A stretch of 64,000 nucleotides of DNA. Source: Apostichopus japonicus. Its lineage: Eukaryota; Echinodermata; Holothuroidea; Aspidochirotida; Stichopodidae. The position numbers were made by a program, and so were the translations under genes. This document shows positions 35,801-44,851 of this stretch, one piece after another. The first letter of the stretch is position 1; each line of letters starts with the position of its first letter. The stretch is from assembly GCF_037975245.1 (NCBI RefSeq), contig NC_092571.1, positions 12,531,917-12,595,916 of the forward strand. The letters run 5' to 3'. The notes under the pieces were generated by a model, which was not told the DNA's origin, made no database searches, and was given only the letters and a program-made list of their open reading frames with translations.

Positions 35801-37927
35801 TCATGTCGGTGAGATGTCTGTATCTCTAACATCTGAATGGTTGTTAATATTATACTTTATTAATAAGTTATGCCCCCCAGCCCCCTCACCCCTTCTACCA
35901 CATTGCCTTCCCCTCCATCCCCCTCCTACAGACAAGCCTACTAAAAACAGCCCTGGGTATAACCTGCTAGGTAGGTTTGCCAAAATAAATCCTTGCAAAA
36001 TAATGAATTTATTTTGCATCAGGTTTTACCTGCAGAATCCGTCCTGAATATGAATCGTTTGAGTGTCTGTGTTGAATCTCTCACATGTTAATTGGTGTAT
36101 ATTTAAACTTTTAAACCAACAGAACCACCAAACCACCATTGGGTCAACTTATTAGGGCCTTCATTGTCACTCCAGAAGCTCCTCTGTATGTACAGCTGAA
36201 CCCCAGAGTGAGGCCTGGTGCGCACCCCTGTCCGGTCTTTTATCCCGAGTGCGGAGAGGATAGCATCACCCTCACCAAGAACAGCTTTTGGGTCCTCCGT
36301 TTTCCGTATCCTTTTTTGATGAAAATTTGAAATTGAAGAACATGAAAAAAAAAACCCTAAACATTCAGAATTTCGTTTTGATCTGTCTTGAATGTTACTA
36401 AGTCTTTAGACAGGAATCTACAATCTGTAGTAATTATGTATGGCCTCATATCAACTTCGATTCATCACAGTTTCACACTTTGTCAAGCTACTGAAAATGT
36501 CAGCAGTGTGTAATAAAAGTCCTCCCCCCTCCCTCCCCACCCACTCGCTCCAAAAAAACAACAAACAAAAGTAAGAAGAAAAAAAGCCGCACAAGAAACA
36601 TGTTTATGTTAATTAACAGACGTAAGATTGCCCTTTTCCATGCCACCTTATTAATGTACTTTTACACTATTGGATGTCTAGTGTGAAGTTCATCAGTAAT
36701 AAGTCTAAAATTTTAGCATCCTAAAAGTTGCTAGAATTTTTTTGCAAAAGTACTTTTCATAAAGGCTATGATCGTCCAAATTATTCCTAGCCGATTAAAG
36801 GAGTACTTAAATAGACCACTGCGCAACTCAGTTTGGGGTGTAACTACTTTTTAACTGGTGGCAGTAATGTGTTTGTTGACACTTGACTATGGGATACCAG
36901 AACTTGACTATCTAGAATATTTTTTTGGGGGGAGGGAAATACTTTTAGAAGAAAAAAGTTTAAAAAAAAAAGGTCTATAACTGAAGTTATTTCAGGTATT
37001 AAATCATTTTTTTCTCCCTCCATTTGCACCTTTGGCGTTAAAGTTCAATATTATTAACGGCTATCCTAAATAAATCAAGGATATTATTTTCTTATACAAA
37101 ACCATATCAAAAATAAATATATAGGACAAAAAGCTGGTTAGCCTGACTAACTCAAGTCTCATTTTAATGGGATATTCTGGGGGCTGAAATTCATTGTTCA
37201 GCAAAATTGCTACAAATATTCTGCCCCATTAGTTCAAAGATATGGAGATAAAATTGTTTCGAATTTTATCCTTTTTTTTGGGGGGGGGGAGACATATATG
37301 TCATTTTTAATGTATTTAGTGGTTTGTTGGGGAGGGGGTTTGCTATTTGTGAATAAAAGCAAAGCAAATTTTTAGCCGATGGGAACATTGTGATAAGAGA
37401 TTGATGCCATCACCAACAACAACAACAACAGCGATGATGTGATGGACAGCTCTGTCGGTAAGGTCTCTTCTTTCCTTGTACTCCGGAGGTGTCTGATTTC
37501 ATTACTGTTATTATCGATCATTGTCTATGTTCCGTCAAGCTCTGTTTATCATTTCCCACACAATCTCTTGCTCTAGTTGTGCCTTTTATAAAGTAGTAAC
37601 TATATTCTGTAAAACTGGGTGACCTTGGTCAAGATGGTTTGCATGGTTGCATGTAGCATTTTCTTGGAACTAAAAGAGATCATATTGAATACAGATTATT
37701 GATTATTAAATACAGATTATTAACGAAAATGGTTTAACAAGGTAGTAGTTAAGGTTTATGGTAAGTTTGAAGACCTTTGTCATTTCTTGTTTACCTTAAC
37801 GCGGAATAGTTACGTCTACGTGACGGAGGCCGAACCGATCTACCCTCCGACGGACAATCAACCCGTTCATGGCGCCAAGCTCTCCAGGGGGATGTTCCTG
37901 GTGTCGCTGAACCCACCAAAGACTTGA
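8891..37927 (+). CDS. SMG8: SMG8, nonsense-mediated mRNA decay factor (21 coding exons, complete)
   Basis: Coding exons: 8891-8943, 9932-10049, 10373-10417, 13759-13842, 15419-15486, 16488-16599, 17331-17399, 17703-17791, 18860-18981, 19752-19954, 21070-21209, 22412-22499, 23920-24075, 25921-26064, 26901-27120, 28300-28455, 29032-29172, 30430-30585, 33685-33856, 36123-36305, 37810-37927. The sum is 2637 nt (878 residues plus TGA), and all junctions keep frame with GT-AG introns. SMG8 landmarks in order: ICIVGLFGKS (27-36, start of the G-like fold), MFTVCHIVV, LEDQIFRILRKSRVLTNN, VPANQAFVYI, YSQHARGPAYELF, CACNCG (about 480) followed by RDDPFDLKVANYDFF and EEKCC (possible metal-binding cysteines 479, 481, 483, 511, 512), an acidic linker (about 525-565), PPLSLGQS, LLPKYSSWSLV, LPWDIPIP and FWVLRFPYVYVTE. 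SMG8 binds SMG9 and restrains SMG1, the UPF1 kinase. An in-frame TGA at 8864 makes ATG 8891 the first start. It is shorter than human SMG8 (991 residues from memory). Confidence 0.96.
9445..9655. repeat. Two-copy ~100-bp tandem repeat in SMG8 intron 1
   Basis: Two adjacent units share ACTTGGAGAAA, TTTCATGAAGTTGTATTCTG, GCACAAGTACT and GAGCTCTGTACTCGTACCGG followed by TACTCAT. The units are about 9450-9547 and 9548-9650. Confidence 0.75.
10530..10896 (+). mobile_element. TTAA-flanked MITE, copy 1
   Basis: The left end TTAAAGGCATTGAAGACTCG and the right end CGAGTCTTCACACCATTTAA form imperfect inverted repeats, both bounded by TTAA. A second copy at 45268-45633 is alignable across its whole length. 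No coding content. The TTAA flank points towards piggyBac-type mobilisation, but the ends do not start with the usual CCY, so the superfamily is open. It inserted in SMG8 intron 3. Confidence 0.7.
11275..11960 (+). repeat. ~29/32-bp minisatellite of 3'-splice-site-like units
   Basis: About 23 units of TACAGTGTTACATTCCTGCG TATTCTCTT, some with a 3-nt insertion (TTTCATACAG or TTTTATACAG). All three forward frames are open for about 260 codons because the unit lacks stops, so the apparent ORFs are artefacts. Each unit carries a pyrimidine tract followed by ACAG. The array lies in SMG8 intron 3. Confidence 0.95.
12392..13541. repeat. 354-bp satellite, about 3.25 tandem copies
   Basis: Identical landmarks recur every 354 bp: GGAATTCAGAATGTAAAATG near 12616, 12970 and 13324, and CTAGCCAGTCCAGCACA near 12462, 12816, 13170 and 13524. 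Copies differ at only a few positions, with the first the most diverged. Small open frames of 63-65 codons on both strands repeat with the unit and show no protein similarity that I recognise. Confidence 0.95.
14030..14855. repeat. CAGTT/GATCAGTT simple-repeat array
   Basis: About 0.8 kb of CAGTT-based units interspersed with AAGATCAGATCAGTT, giving higher-order blocks of about 100 bp. It is in SMG8 intron 4 and has no coding potential. Confidence 0.95.
17792..18485. repeat. ~24-bp minisatellite (GTGTGGCCTTCCTGTAGGTCAGG)
   Basis: More than 25 diverged units begin within about 30 nt of the exon 8 donor. Each unit contains TGTAG|GTCAGG, which resembles an acceptor or donor AGGT core. An open frame through the units (CRSEVWPS repeats) is an artefact of the period. 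Confidence 0.93.
19363..19735. repeat. ~100-bp tandem repeat, about 4 copies, abutting SMG8 exon 10
   Basis: TTTAAATTGGCAACCAATTG recurs near 19363, 19461, 19561 and 19661. Each unit also has AGAAAAGCTTTTTGAAAATA and then CATGTCCTCTTTTC with a long T/C tract. The last unit ends 15-20 nt before the exon 10 acceptor, and its pyrimidine run may act as part of that acceptor. Confidence 0.88.
21275..22365 (+). repeat. TTCTA/TTCTG pentanucleotide tract of ~1.1 kb
   Basis: A plus-strand array of TTCTATTCTG, TTCTACTCTG and variants with higher-order blocks (TATTATGTTCTATTCTACTC). It is strongly pyrimidine-biased, so open frames run through it in several phases; they are not genes. It ends about 50 nt before the acceptor of SMG8 exon 12. 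Confidence 0.95.
22685..23000 (-). mobile_element. tRNA-derived SINE, nearly full length, minus orientation
   Basis: Read on the minus strand: a tRNA-like head with A box TTGGCTAAGGCGTCGG and B box GGTTCGATTC, a body with TGTCCTTGGGCAAGATGCTT and GGGTTAAATGGGTACTTGTG, and a tail GTAAAGCGCTTTGAGACC, AAAGCGCTATATAA ending in a (TTA)n microsatellite. The tail resembles the 3' end of L2/CR1-type LINEs, which usually supply the transposition machinery for such SINEs. It lies in SMG8 intron 12. Confidence 0.85.
23290..23570. repeat. Two-copy ~170-bp tandem duplication
   Basis: CCATTTAAAGTGGTTACCTA and CCATTGAAAGTGGTTACCTA begin two units that continue with TAGATAACTTTGGTAGATT and AACAGGTTTCAG.AGGGACTT. 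The units are 10-15 per cent diverged by eye. Confidence 0.7.
23636..23885 (-). mobile_element. Head-truncated SINE next to SMG8 exon 13
   Basis: A (TAA)n tail, TTATATAGCGCAACTTACA and the body blocks ACACCTACACACCAAAGTGT and CATAGGGTGCAGCC match the copy at 640-880. The tRNA-like head is absent. The element ends about 35 nt before the acceptor of exon 13 (23919). Confidence 0.7.
26555..26860. repeat. GAATGCAAAA array
   Basis: About 25 copies of ATGCAAA, mostly as GAATGCAAAATA or GAATGCAAAAA, within 300 bp, ending about 40 nt before the acceptor of SMG8 exon 15 (26900). Two units read ATGCAAAT, the exact POU octamer. Open minus-strand frames (CILHSFCILFCIL type) are artefacts of the repeat. 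Confidence 0.92.
28031..28089 (+). other. Candidate alternative cassette exon of SMG8 (59 nt)
   Basis: The acceptor CTACGATGTAG and the donor AAT|GTATGT bracket 59 nt that are open in the phase left by exon 15 (RLNFGPKDKVPGSSHSQIN). The default join from exon 15 (27120) to exon 16 (28300) is better supported, because it gives LDTQGD, matching TQGE in vertebrate SMG8. Inclusion with the normal exon 16 acceptor shifts frame and meets a stop in exon 17. Inclusion with an acceptor 8 nt downstream (ACACGCAG|GGG) keeps frame. Confidence 0.3.
29900..30350 (+). pseudogene. 3' end of an L2/CR1-type non-LTR retrotransposon
   Basis: Open in frame: IELHWLPIRERINYKLLLMV, then GLSYLTNLFQL followed by a stop, then IPRVKTQTYGLRTFASSALC, LWNSLPEHVKMCNTVNKSAL and KLYLF. 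This is the C-terminal region after the reverse transcriptase of L2/CR1-like elements. It is followed by an AAGCGCT...CACTATATAAAAATTATG tail with TTATTATTG. 5' truncated and interrupted by a stop, so inactive. It lies in SMG8 intron 17. Confidence 0.85.
30885..31165 (+). mobile_element. Penelope-like repeat fragment with hammerhead-like core (copy 2)
   Basis: Same architecture as at 3690-3930: a pyrimidine-rich lead, ATTAACCTGTCTGTATTCTG, then TTTGAAGAAGATCCTGCTAG and GATCGAAACGTCAGGCC. Stem GATCCT (31074-31079) and AGGATC (31083-31088) enclose a GCT loop and are followed by an intact GAAA (31089-31092). The CTGATGA core is degenerate. Confidence 0.5.
31425..31725 (+). mobile_element. Penelope-like repeat fragment with hammerhead-like core (copy 3)
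   Basis: More diverged copy: CGAAGAAGATCTTGCTAGGA then TCGAAATGTCAGGCCC. The stem GATCTT/AGGATC keeps pairing through one G-U wobble, and GAAA (31655-31658) is intact. It lies 566 bp downstream of copy 2 in the same direction, an arrangement reminiscent of the tandem terminal repeats of Penelope-like elements. Confidence 0.45.
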
Positions 37928-38960
37928 AGGAAGTCTAACAGACACAACCATTGAAAACCAAAACAAACCGGATGCAGCCCACAAGAGATGGTATGGATGA
38001 AGATGGTCTCCGTGGTGGGATCCGGTCATTATTCATGAGATGCGGTTGCTCCTGGTTTTTGGATTACATGCCAAAATTTTGAATGCAGAAGTGATATTTG
38101 GTAACATGCCAAGTGGTTTGAGTGATGGTGTGCCATATAATACCGTGAAAGAACACCACTCCGTATGCGATGCTGCCAAATGGAATTGTCCATGATTGCA
38201 TTATTTTTTTTAATTAATTATTATTTTTCTTTTTTAAGGACTTTTGCTGAGTTACTGGGTATAATTTGGGAAACAATTATGAACTAAGTGATTGACTGCA
38301 AAATGCTTTTTTTTATTGTTCACTAAGGTAGATTGTTTTTGTTTACTATCTGGATATTAAAACAAAGGTTCTACACATCATAAGGTTTATGACGGAGCAG
38401 AAATGTCAGCTCCCTAACCATTATGTCAATGAAACAAATCATCGTAAGAAGGGTTAAATGAATCATGTTTCACCAAATGGAAATAGCTCATTCTTGGTAA
38501 ACTTTTGACCGGCCTAAAAATATATCCAGAAAAGCAGATAGTTTACACAGTGATTTTGATACTTGCCTTCCAGCATCTATCCTTAAGGGACATTGTGAAG
38601 CATCTTTTCTCCAGTCTTTCAGAATCAATGATATATTAAACTAATCAAGCTTAATCAAATCAAACTCTAGAAATCTTCAGATCATGGTATGGAATTTTTT
38701 TGCCCTATCTCAAAAACTCAAAATAACACCAGGTTAATGAGATTTTCTATATTACTTGAATTACCCGAAAGGAAAGTGAACTCTTGTCAGTTTCAAATTT
38801 GACTGAAAGCACCTCTGTAGGATATTGTCTTGCATTTGCCGACACTAATTAGCGCTATCGCCATTGTTCTAATTCTGTCACTAACAAGTGGAATGGTCAA
38901 CCTGACCGTTGTAGGTACCGCATTTAACTCTGCAATGCATGAAAACACACAACCATAGAA
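37928..38960 (+). other. SMG8 3' UTR and downstream sequence
   Basis: No further coding exon follows the TGA at 37925-37927. The stretch is AT-rich with a candidate ATTAAA signal near 38355. No strong AATAAA plus GT-rich pair is clear, so the cleavage site is not assigned. Confidence 0.4.
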
Positions 38961-38989
38961 TTTACGTTGAGTAATACACCTAGTAGTGT

Positions 38990-39720
38990 TCTGTATATCA
39001 TCATCTTAGCATCCATGAGGACACTCATTACCATAACAATTATCCATGGTTCTATGACATCACTGATTGGTTGTTACCATGACTACCATTCATGACATCA
39101 CTGATTAGTGACTAACACGACTGTTATCCATGATATTATCATCCATGGCTACTCTGATTACCATGGTTACCATCTATAACATCAGTGATTAGTTGTTACC
39201 ATGACTACCATCTGTGACTTAGTTGTTACCATGACTACCATCTGTGACATCACTGATTAGTGACTAACACAATTATTATCCGTGATATCATCATCCATGG
39301 CTACTCTGATTACCATGACTAAACATCCATGACATCACTGATTAGTTGTTACCATGACTACCATCTGTTATATAGATGATACCATGACTACCATGCATTG
39401 GTGACATCACTGATTAGTGGTTATTCTGACTATAATCCATGACATGACCTCCCAAATTACTTGTTACATATCATCCTATATATGACGTCACAGAGTACCA
39501 TCGACCTGTGACATCACAGCCCACGACCTAACAGATGATCACACGACCTGTGACATCATCCCGACCTCATGGATTACTCGACCTCCCATGACATCACCAT
39601 CCATGATGTCACATACCATCATCACATGCGACATCATGATAAAGTCACAGATTACTAAGTTGTTTTGTGACATCTCCATCCTCTATTCTATGTCACAAAT
39701 TATCATGATTAATGCTATGA
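38990..39720. repeat. Minisatellite of CCATGACATCACTGATTAG units
   Basis: About 40-bp units built from TGACATCACTGATTAGTTGT and TACCATGACTACCATCTGTG, decaying rightwards into TGACATCA-containing variants. TGACATCA occurs about nine times, and a perfect TGACGTCA palindrome sits at 39483-39490. Confidence 0.88.
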
Positions 39721-40415
39721 TATCATGATTCTATCTGCATAAAAAGACATAACAGGGCATTGATATTTTATTGTCAGTATCACTAAAAAATTTTTTTAGT
39801 AGCTTCTTTAATCAAAACACATTCAGACTTTTCTTTTGTATAGGAACTATAAGTAATCATGGTATAAGGTTTGCACTACGTAGATTTTGTCGATCACATC
39901 ACTGCAGCCGAGAAGAGACAAAGATTCTGGCAACAAAGAATCGTGGCACAGTTATGTCATCCGATGAAGAATTATCGTGACCCAGTTATGTCAATTAAAG
40001 TTTTGAATAATACAGAACTCCAGTAAAATTATCAACTTCATTTCAAACATTAGATATCTATCTAGCACAGAGAAGATTTTCCTTTTTGTTTAGTTGTCAT
40101 GAATTGGTGAGAGGTCTTTAGCACTTGTTAGTGGATTCTACCGGTATTAAAAGGAAAAAACTGAAACAAGTATGATGAGTTTTAGATTGTTTTGGGAATT
40201 TTTGTTTGTTTGGCAGTGGAGGGGGGGGGGGGGCGGAGGGACAGGGAATATGAATACTTAATCGAGTTATGTCAGGCTTTTGAATAATTATACTATAACA
40301 CAGCATATGTGAATGACAAAGCAAGGCTCACAAGAATACAACCCACCCAGATGGGACAGTATATTTAGAGCACACATCCTGATGAGTGTATGAATGTCCT
40401 GTGTCGATCAAGAAA
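39720..40415. other. Unannotated AT-rich stretch
   Basis: No coding exon, RNA gene or repeat family was recognised. It has a G-run near 40220-40235. The open frame at 39771-39980 has no recognisable protein features. Confidence 0.4.
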
Positions 40416-41030
40416 CAGTTTTAGGCTCTGTTCGTGCTTTCAGCACGCATGCTTTGAAGCAAGATTTTGATGTGGGAGGACAGTATAGAGTGGTATTAGT
40501 GTTAGGAAAATAGTCCCAACTGGCTGACTGTAGCACCCAATATATGAATAATCATGATAAAGCAAAGTTGCATTATCTAGTCGGGGCAATTTTCCAAATG
40601 ACACTCTATACTGTCCTCTCGTATCATACTTCATAGCACTCATACTGACAGTACGAACAGTTCCTAACCTTTATCCAATGGAAACAAGATTTTGATACTG
40701 CCCATGCTGTCAGTACAAGGGCTTTGAAGCATGATATTAGAGGACAGTATATAAGAAAAAATTGTCCTAAGTGGGGTGGGTTGTATCATGATCGTAAACT
40801 TCACGGTTTGGTATAATCCAGTGATTATTGTACTGCCACCACAATGACAGCTATTTGGGACAATTTTGCAATGCTAAGACCACTTTCTACTGGCTAGCTC
40901 TTATATTATGATTCAAAGCACTTGTGCTGGCAGTACAAACAGTTCCTAACATTAAATCTGAAAGAAACAGGCTATTCATACCGCTCATACTGTCAGTACA
41001 AGTGCTTTGAATGTAAGAAATGCCCCACTG
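40415..41030. mobile_element. Fold-back (palindromic) repeat cluster
   Basis: TTAGGCTCTGTTCGTGCTTT (about 40421) recurs inverted at about 40585-40670 (AGTATGAGTGCTATGAAGTA on the minus strand), with GGACAGTATAGAGTG facing CACTCTATACTGTCC. A second palindrome spans about 40680-40960 (CTGTCAGTACAAGGGCTTTG against CAAAGCACTTGTGCTGGCAG), and a third begins near 40985. This is typical of long-TIR MITEs inserted in or duplicated beside one another. Confidence 0.65.
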
Positions 41031-41654
41031 GTTGCACAATGAACCTTGGATAATAAATATTCATTTCTTAAATGCTGTGTTAAATTCAACATGAATAACT
41101 AAAACTTATTTGTCATCATGCTGAAATAAAAAGAGGAAAACGGACAATGTTTTGGACATTTTGTTTCGGATGCACTCGCAAATGTTCCGTATCGAGAAGA
41201 TTTTGACTTCAGTTTTTAACTATATTTACTCCTTACAGTATTGACACATAAGTGTGTAACATCGATGGGGCTCTCTAATCGTGAATAGTACTAACAGAGG
41301 GCGCCATGATATTTGGTTCTAACTAGTTCCAGACAACTTGGCAAGCATTTGCTGCGAGTTTTTAAATACCATCGAGCATAGTGGTAACGTGAGTTTATTA
41401 CCGTAAGGTTGTTCGTAATTATTGAAGAAGTGAAGTTAAAACCTTTGTCGAATCTCCTCGTCAAACAAACAGTTTTGCGCACCTTGACCCGTGTTTTCTG
41501 ACGTAAGTTTGTCGTTTAGTGAAACTGCAGAAGTAGAACTTTTTGAGTTAATCGTAAAGGGCGTCAATACACAGATTCACTGGTTGTGTTAGCATGTGCT
41601 TTCACGCGATCATGATTACGAGGTTAGTTAACACTGTACACTAATAAATTATGT
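41031..41654. other. Unannotated stretch
   Basis: No coding exon or repeat family was recognised. A 63-codon open frame on the minus strand at 41291-41482 has no recognisable domain. Confidence 0.4.
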
Positions 41655-41865
41655 CCTAGCACCCTTGGTTAGGATGCTGGAAAGCCCCTTGAGAAAGCCC
41701 CTTTTCAGAACAGTTATTATTTTGAGCTCTTTCAAGTGCAGCTTCTTCAGAACAGTGAAAAAACTTCCAAGCTCCACCTGGATTCAAGCCTGGGCCTCCC
41801 GCTTTATATGCGGACACCCTAACCACTAGGCTATGGACGCAGCTGCATGATTGTATGTCCAGAGG
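41655..41865 (-). mobile_element. tRNA-derived SINE, minus orientation (third family)
   Basis: Read on the minus strand: GTCCATAGCCTAGTGGTTAG, then GGTGTCCGCATATAAAGCGG and CCAGGCTTGAATCCAGGTGG. These match the pol III A box (TAGCCTAGTGGTT) and B box (GGCTTGAATCC) of a tRNA-like head. The rest (GAGCTTGGAAGTTTTTTCAC, CTGAAGAAGCTGCACTTG) shows no likeness to the other two SINE families. Confidence 0.75.
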
Positions 41866-42394
41866 ACCAAAACCCACCGGGCCGGTAAGGAAGGTCGTAA
41901 TTCCACCTTAGGCATTTGTCACCTGTATCGAACAATAATAGTTCTGATTTGGTGACATATTTGCCCTATTCTAGAGAACAAACATGATTCTAACCAACTC
42001 GAAAAATCAGATTCAAACATATGCAAAGTTTGATATGACATAATAATTTATCTATTGCATAATTATATAAATGGTGATTATAACTCACTTATTAGCATGA
42101 ACCTGTTGAACTAAATAGATTCATCCCCTAGGTCCCCCTAGATTGAAGATAATACCTGGATTATAAAAGAGGGCATGTGACCCTGAGGTAGTTGAAGCTG
42201 ACTACCATTTAGGGAGAGCCTCGGGGTCCTCCCCCAGCAAAGAAGAAAAAAAGACAGCAAATGGTGCGTCGTGAGGCATATTTAGACTATAAGTTAGGTC
42301 TATAAGTGGGTCTGATTATATACACAAAGTTGTGCTAAGGTAACTATAATTTGTAACTTTTTATTTCTTTTGTGTGAAGTTGAAAAGGGGAGGG

Positions 42395-42692
42395 CAGGCG
42401 TGTAGCGAAGGGGGGGGGGACAAAGGGGGTGACCACCTCCCCTTGAGCCAATTTTTTTTATATGTTTTTATGATGTCGCTAGTAATTTCAAAATAGTAAA
42501 TGCTTAGATGCAACTTTTGGGAAGTGCCATTTCCAGCAGTCTGGGAGGCATTCTCGGCCAAAATTTTCTTGTACGCTTCGGGCAAACTCGTGGTGGAGCT
42601 ACGCTTAGATAGTTTCCAGTGCTGAATCTACGGCTCTAATAGTTTGCCTACAGGTTGGCCCCTCCCTTGGCAAATTCCTCGCTACGTGCCTG
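42395..42692 (+). mobile_element. hAT-type MITE family B, copy 1
   Basis: The ends CAGGCGTGTAGCGAAG and CTCGCTACGTGCCTG are inverted repeats, and the interior aligns with 61344-61631 (ATTTTCTTGTACGCTTCG and neighbours). The flanks GGGGAGGG and GGGAGGGG nearly form an 8-bp target duplication. No coding content. Confidence 0.8.
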
Positions 42693-43150
42693 GGGAGGGG
42701 GAATAGAACCCCCACCCCCTGGATCCACACCTGTGTATCAAACTATCTGATGGTTCAACTTATGCATGACTAGGTCAAAGTAACACTGCTCAGTTAACCA
42801 CCCATTGCATTGAAAGCTGCAAAGTTGAAAATGCACAACTGTTGCAGTTTTGTCTCTAGGAAGCATTATTATGACTTTCTCCTCATTTTGTAAAAATTTC
42901 CACAATGAGTTAAAGTGGAATATATCGGTGAAGTCGTAATTTTTTTTTTATTTCTGTTAAAAACATATGCTTATTAAAGATTGTTTAGAGAGTAGAAATG
43001 TGTGATTTGGCATAAAAATGATCACAATACATAAAATCAAACAGATCATTTCAAAGTTCATAATGATGTTTCAAGTAAAAATGGGGGGGGGGGGGGGTGG
43101 AAGGGCTCTGAAAGACTTTGAAAAATGCCAGTGGCAAAATCCAAAGATAG
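42693..43150. other. Unannotated stretch with G-run
   Basis: Nothing recognised apart from a G-run near 43082-43099. Confidence 0.35.
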
Positions 43151-43582
43151 CTTTTTAAGGGATTTGCCAAATGGTACGCCTTGGGTGATGAAATTGTCGT
43201 CATTAGTGAGATTTGTAACTTCCTGTTATCCAAATTTGACGTGACAAGTGGGAAGTACAGAAAAAGAGAAGATAAAACACGAAATCCGGAGGAAATCTTG
43301 CAAAATGTTCCAAAAGGAAAGCTTATCTGCGAGGAATATACAAAGAGATTTGTTAATTATAGCTGCAAGAAAACGAGGGACCCGGTGCATTTAATTGAGG
43401 ATTCTAAAATGGCAAAGTGGTTAACAACCCTGATTTGTTTTTATATAAGTATGAAATTGATCATCTCTTCAAATGAAACTTTTTTACTTTCCAAATGTTT
43501 TTGTTTTTTGTCTGAGTTGCCATATTTAATGGTAAAATATTCATCTAAACAATTTCTGCAAAAAAGAATGGAGGAAAGTTAA
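43151..43582 (+). CDS. Unrecognised open frame, possible exon or gene fragment
   Basis: Open from a TAG at 43148 to a TAA at 43582. The first ~95 codons have protein-like composition (ISEICNFLLSKFDV, KREDKTRNPEEILQNVPKGK, LICEEYTKRFVNYSCKKT, DPVHLIEDSKMAKW), and the last ~45 look like translated non-coding DNA. There is no convincing start ATG, acceptor or donor. It may be an exon of an unknown plus-strand gene, a retrotransposed fragment or chance. No family is recognised. Confidence 0.25.
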   Translation, partial: LFKGFAKWYALGDEIVVISEICNFLLSKFDVTSGKYRKREDKTRNPEEILQNVPKGKLICEEYTKRFVNYSCKKTRDPVHLIEDSKMAKWLTTLICFYISMKLIISSNETFLLSKCFCFLSELPYLMVKYSSKQFLQKRMEES

Positions 43583-44049
43583 AAACGTGGTTGATCTGTT
43601 CTGTTGTTTTACTATAGGTATCACTGTGTAGAAAATCTCACATATAACCCATATTAAGTAATCCTTAATGTCAATTCTCAGATGCATAATTTGTCTATTT
43701 ATTTTCTACGTGCCGTTATAATGTCGATGAACAACCCCCTGGCAAGAAAATGGAGAATTCCAAAACTGTAGTTCAAGGTTAAATCAAGACTTAACCAAGG
43801 AAATAAAATGTGAAATTACAGTCAAGGTAAATAAAAAAGAGAGGTAATGACATAACGAACAGAAAAAATAAAAAATAAACTGAGAACACCAGACCTAAAA
43901 ACAGGAGACACTATATGTTTACTTATAGAGCAGGATATGTTTAGACCAAGTTTTATACTGAGTATTAAAAGTGTGAGCCATTGTATCAAGTAATACCTTT
44001 ACAATGTGTGACACAGTTAATGGATATAAATTCAAACCTTTGTGTAAAC

Positions 44050-44460
44050 TGGCAGTGGTGTCTCTGAGGGGAGGGGGAGGGGGTTGGCACATACCCTCGA
44101 TATGTTTAATGCCCCCAAATTAAGTTTGTTATGTCAAAAGGAAAGAAACCCATGTTAACATGCCAGTTGTGCTACCAGCATCATACCCCTCCCCCTACCC
44201 TCCCTCCATTTTCAAATGTTGCTCTCTTTTGCTGTACCTCCCACACCTCTAAATGTCTGGATAAACCAATATGTACTAGATTCTTAAAGAGGTTTTGCCA
44301 ACATTGAGATGACTCATGTTTGGCTAGTATGTCTGTAGACTGCCAGATTGCATTACCAGCTTCATGTGCTACCCCCACCCTCCTCCACCCTCAAAATGTT
44401 GCTCTCATTTTGTTGAACCTCCCCTAACTCCAAATGTCTGGAAACACCACTGTTTTAACT
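44050..44460. repeat. Diverged ~185-bp duplication
   Basis: Two segments, about 44170-44260 and 44345-44450, share CCCTCC...TTTTCAAATGTTGCTCTC / CCTCAAAATGTTGCTCTC, TTTTG(C/T)TG(T/A)ACCTCCC and CCAAATGTCTGGA(T/A)A. No coding content. Confidence 0.5.
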
Positions 44461-44470
44461 AGACTTTCTA

Positions 44471-44851
44471 CAGTGGCGGAGCTAGGGGTATTGGTCAGGA
44501 GGGGCGAGAATGGTCTGTAGGGGCGCTTTCGACACTATCTAAGTGGAGCGCCACCACGGGTTGGCGAGTAGCATACAGAAATTTTTTGAGTAAAGATACT
44601 CCCTAGATTGCCAGAAATGACCCTTTCCGGGCCTGGCTAATTTGCAGATAAACGAAGTATAAATAGGTGTCATCGCCAAATTACACCAACAAAATGTTAC
44701 AAATGTCAATAAGTAGATGAAAGCGTAATAAAAAAGTCAATAATCGCGAATATTTAAAAAGTGGTTAAGAGCTGAAAAGGGTGCCAGCAGTCCATTTGAG
44801 TCCGTCAGGGGGGCATCCGCCCCCTCTGACTGTATGGACGCTCCACCACTG
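44471..44851 (+). mobile_element. hAT-type MITE family A, copy 1
   Basis: 381 bp with ends CAGTGGCGGAGCTAGGGG and GACGCTCCACCACTG. A perfect 8-bp target duplication (ACTTTCTA) lies at 44463-44470 and 44852-44859. The 8-bp duplication and CAGTGGCGG-type ends are characteristic of hAT transposons. Non-autonomous, with no transposase. Confidence 0.92.

Noticed and set aside
38990-39720. CRISPR array
   Set aside because: The repeat-spacer look comes from a eukaryotic minisatellite with diverging units; there are no cas genes and the genome is animal.
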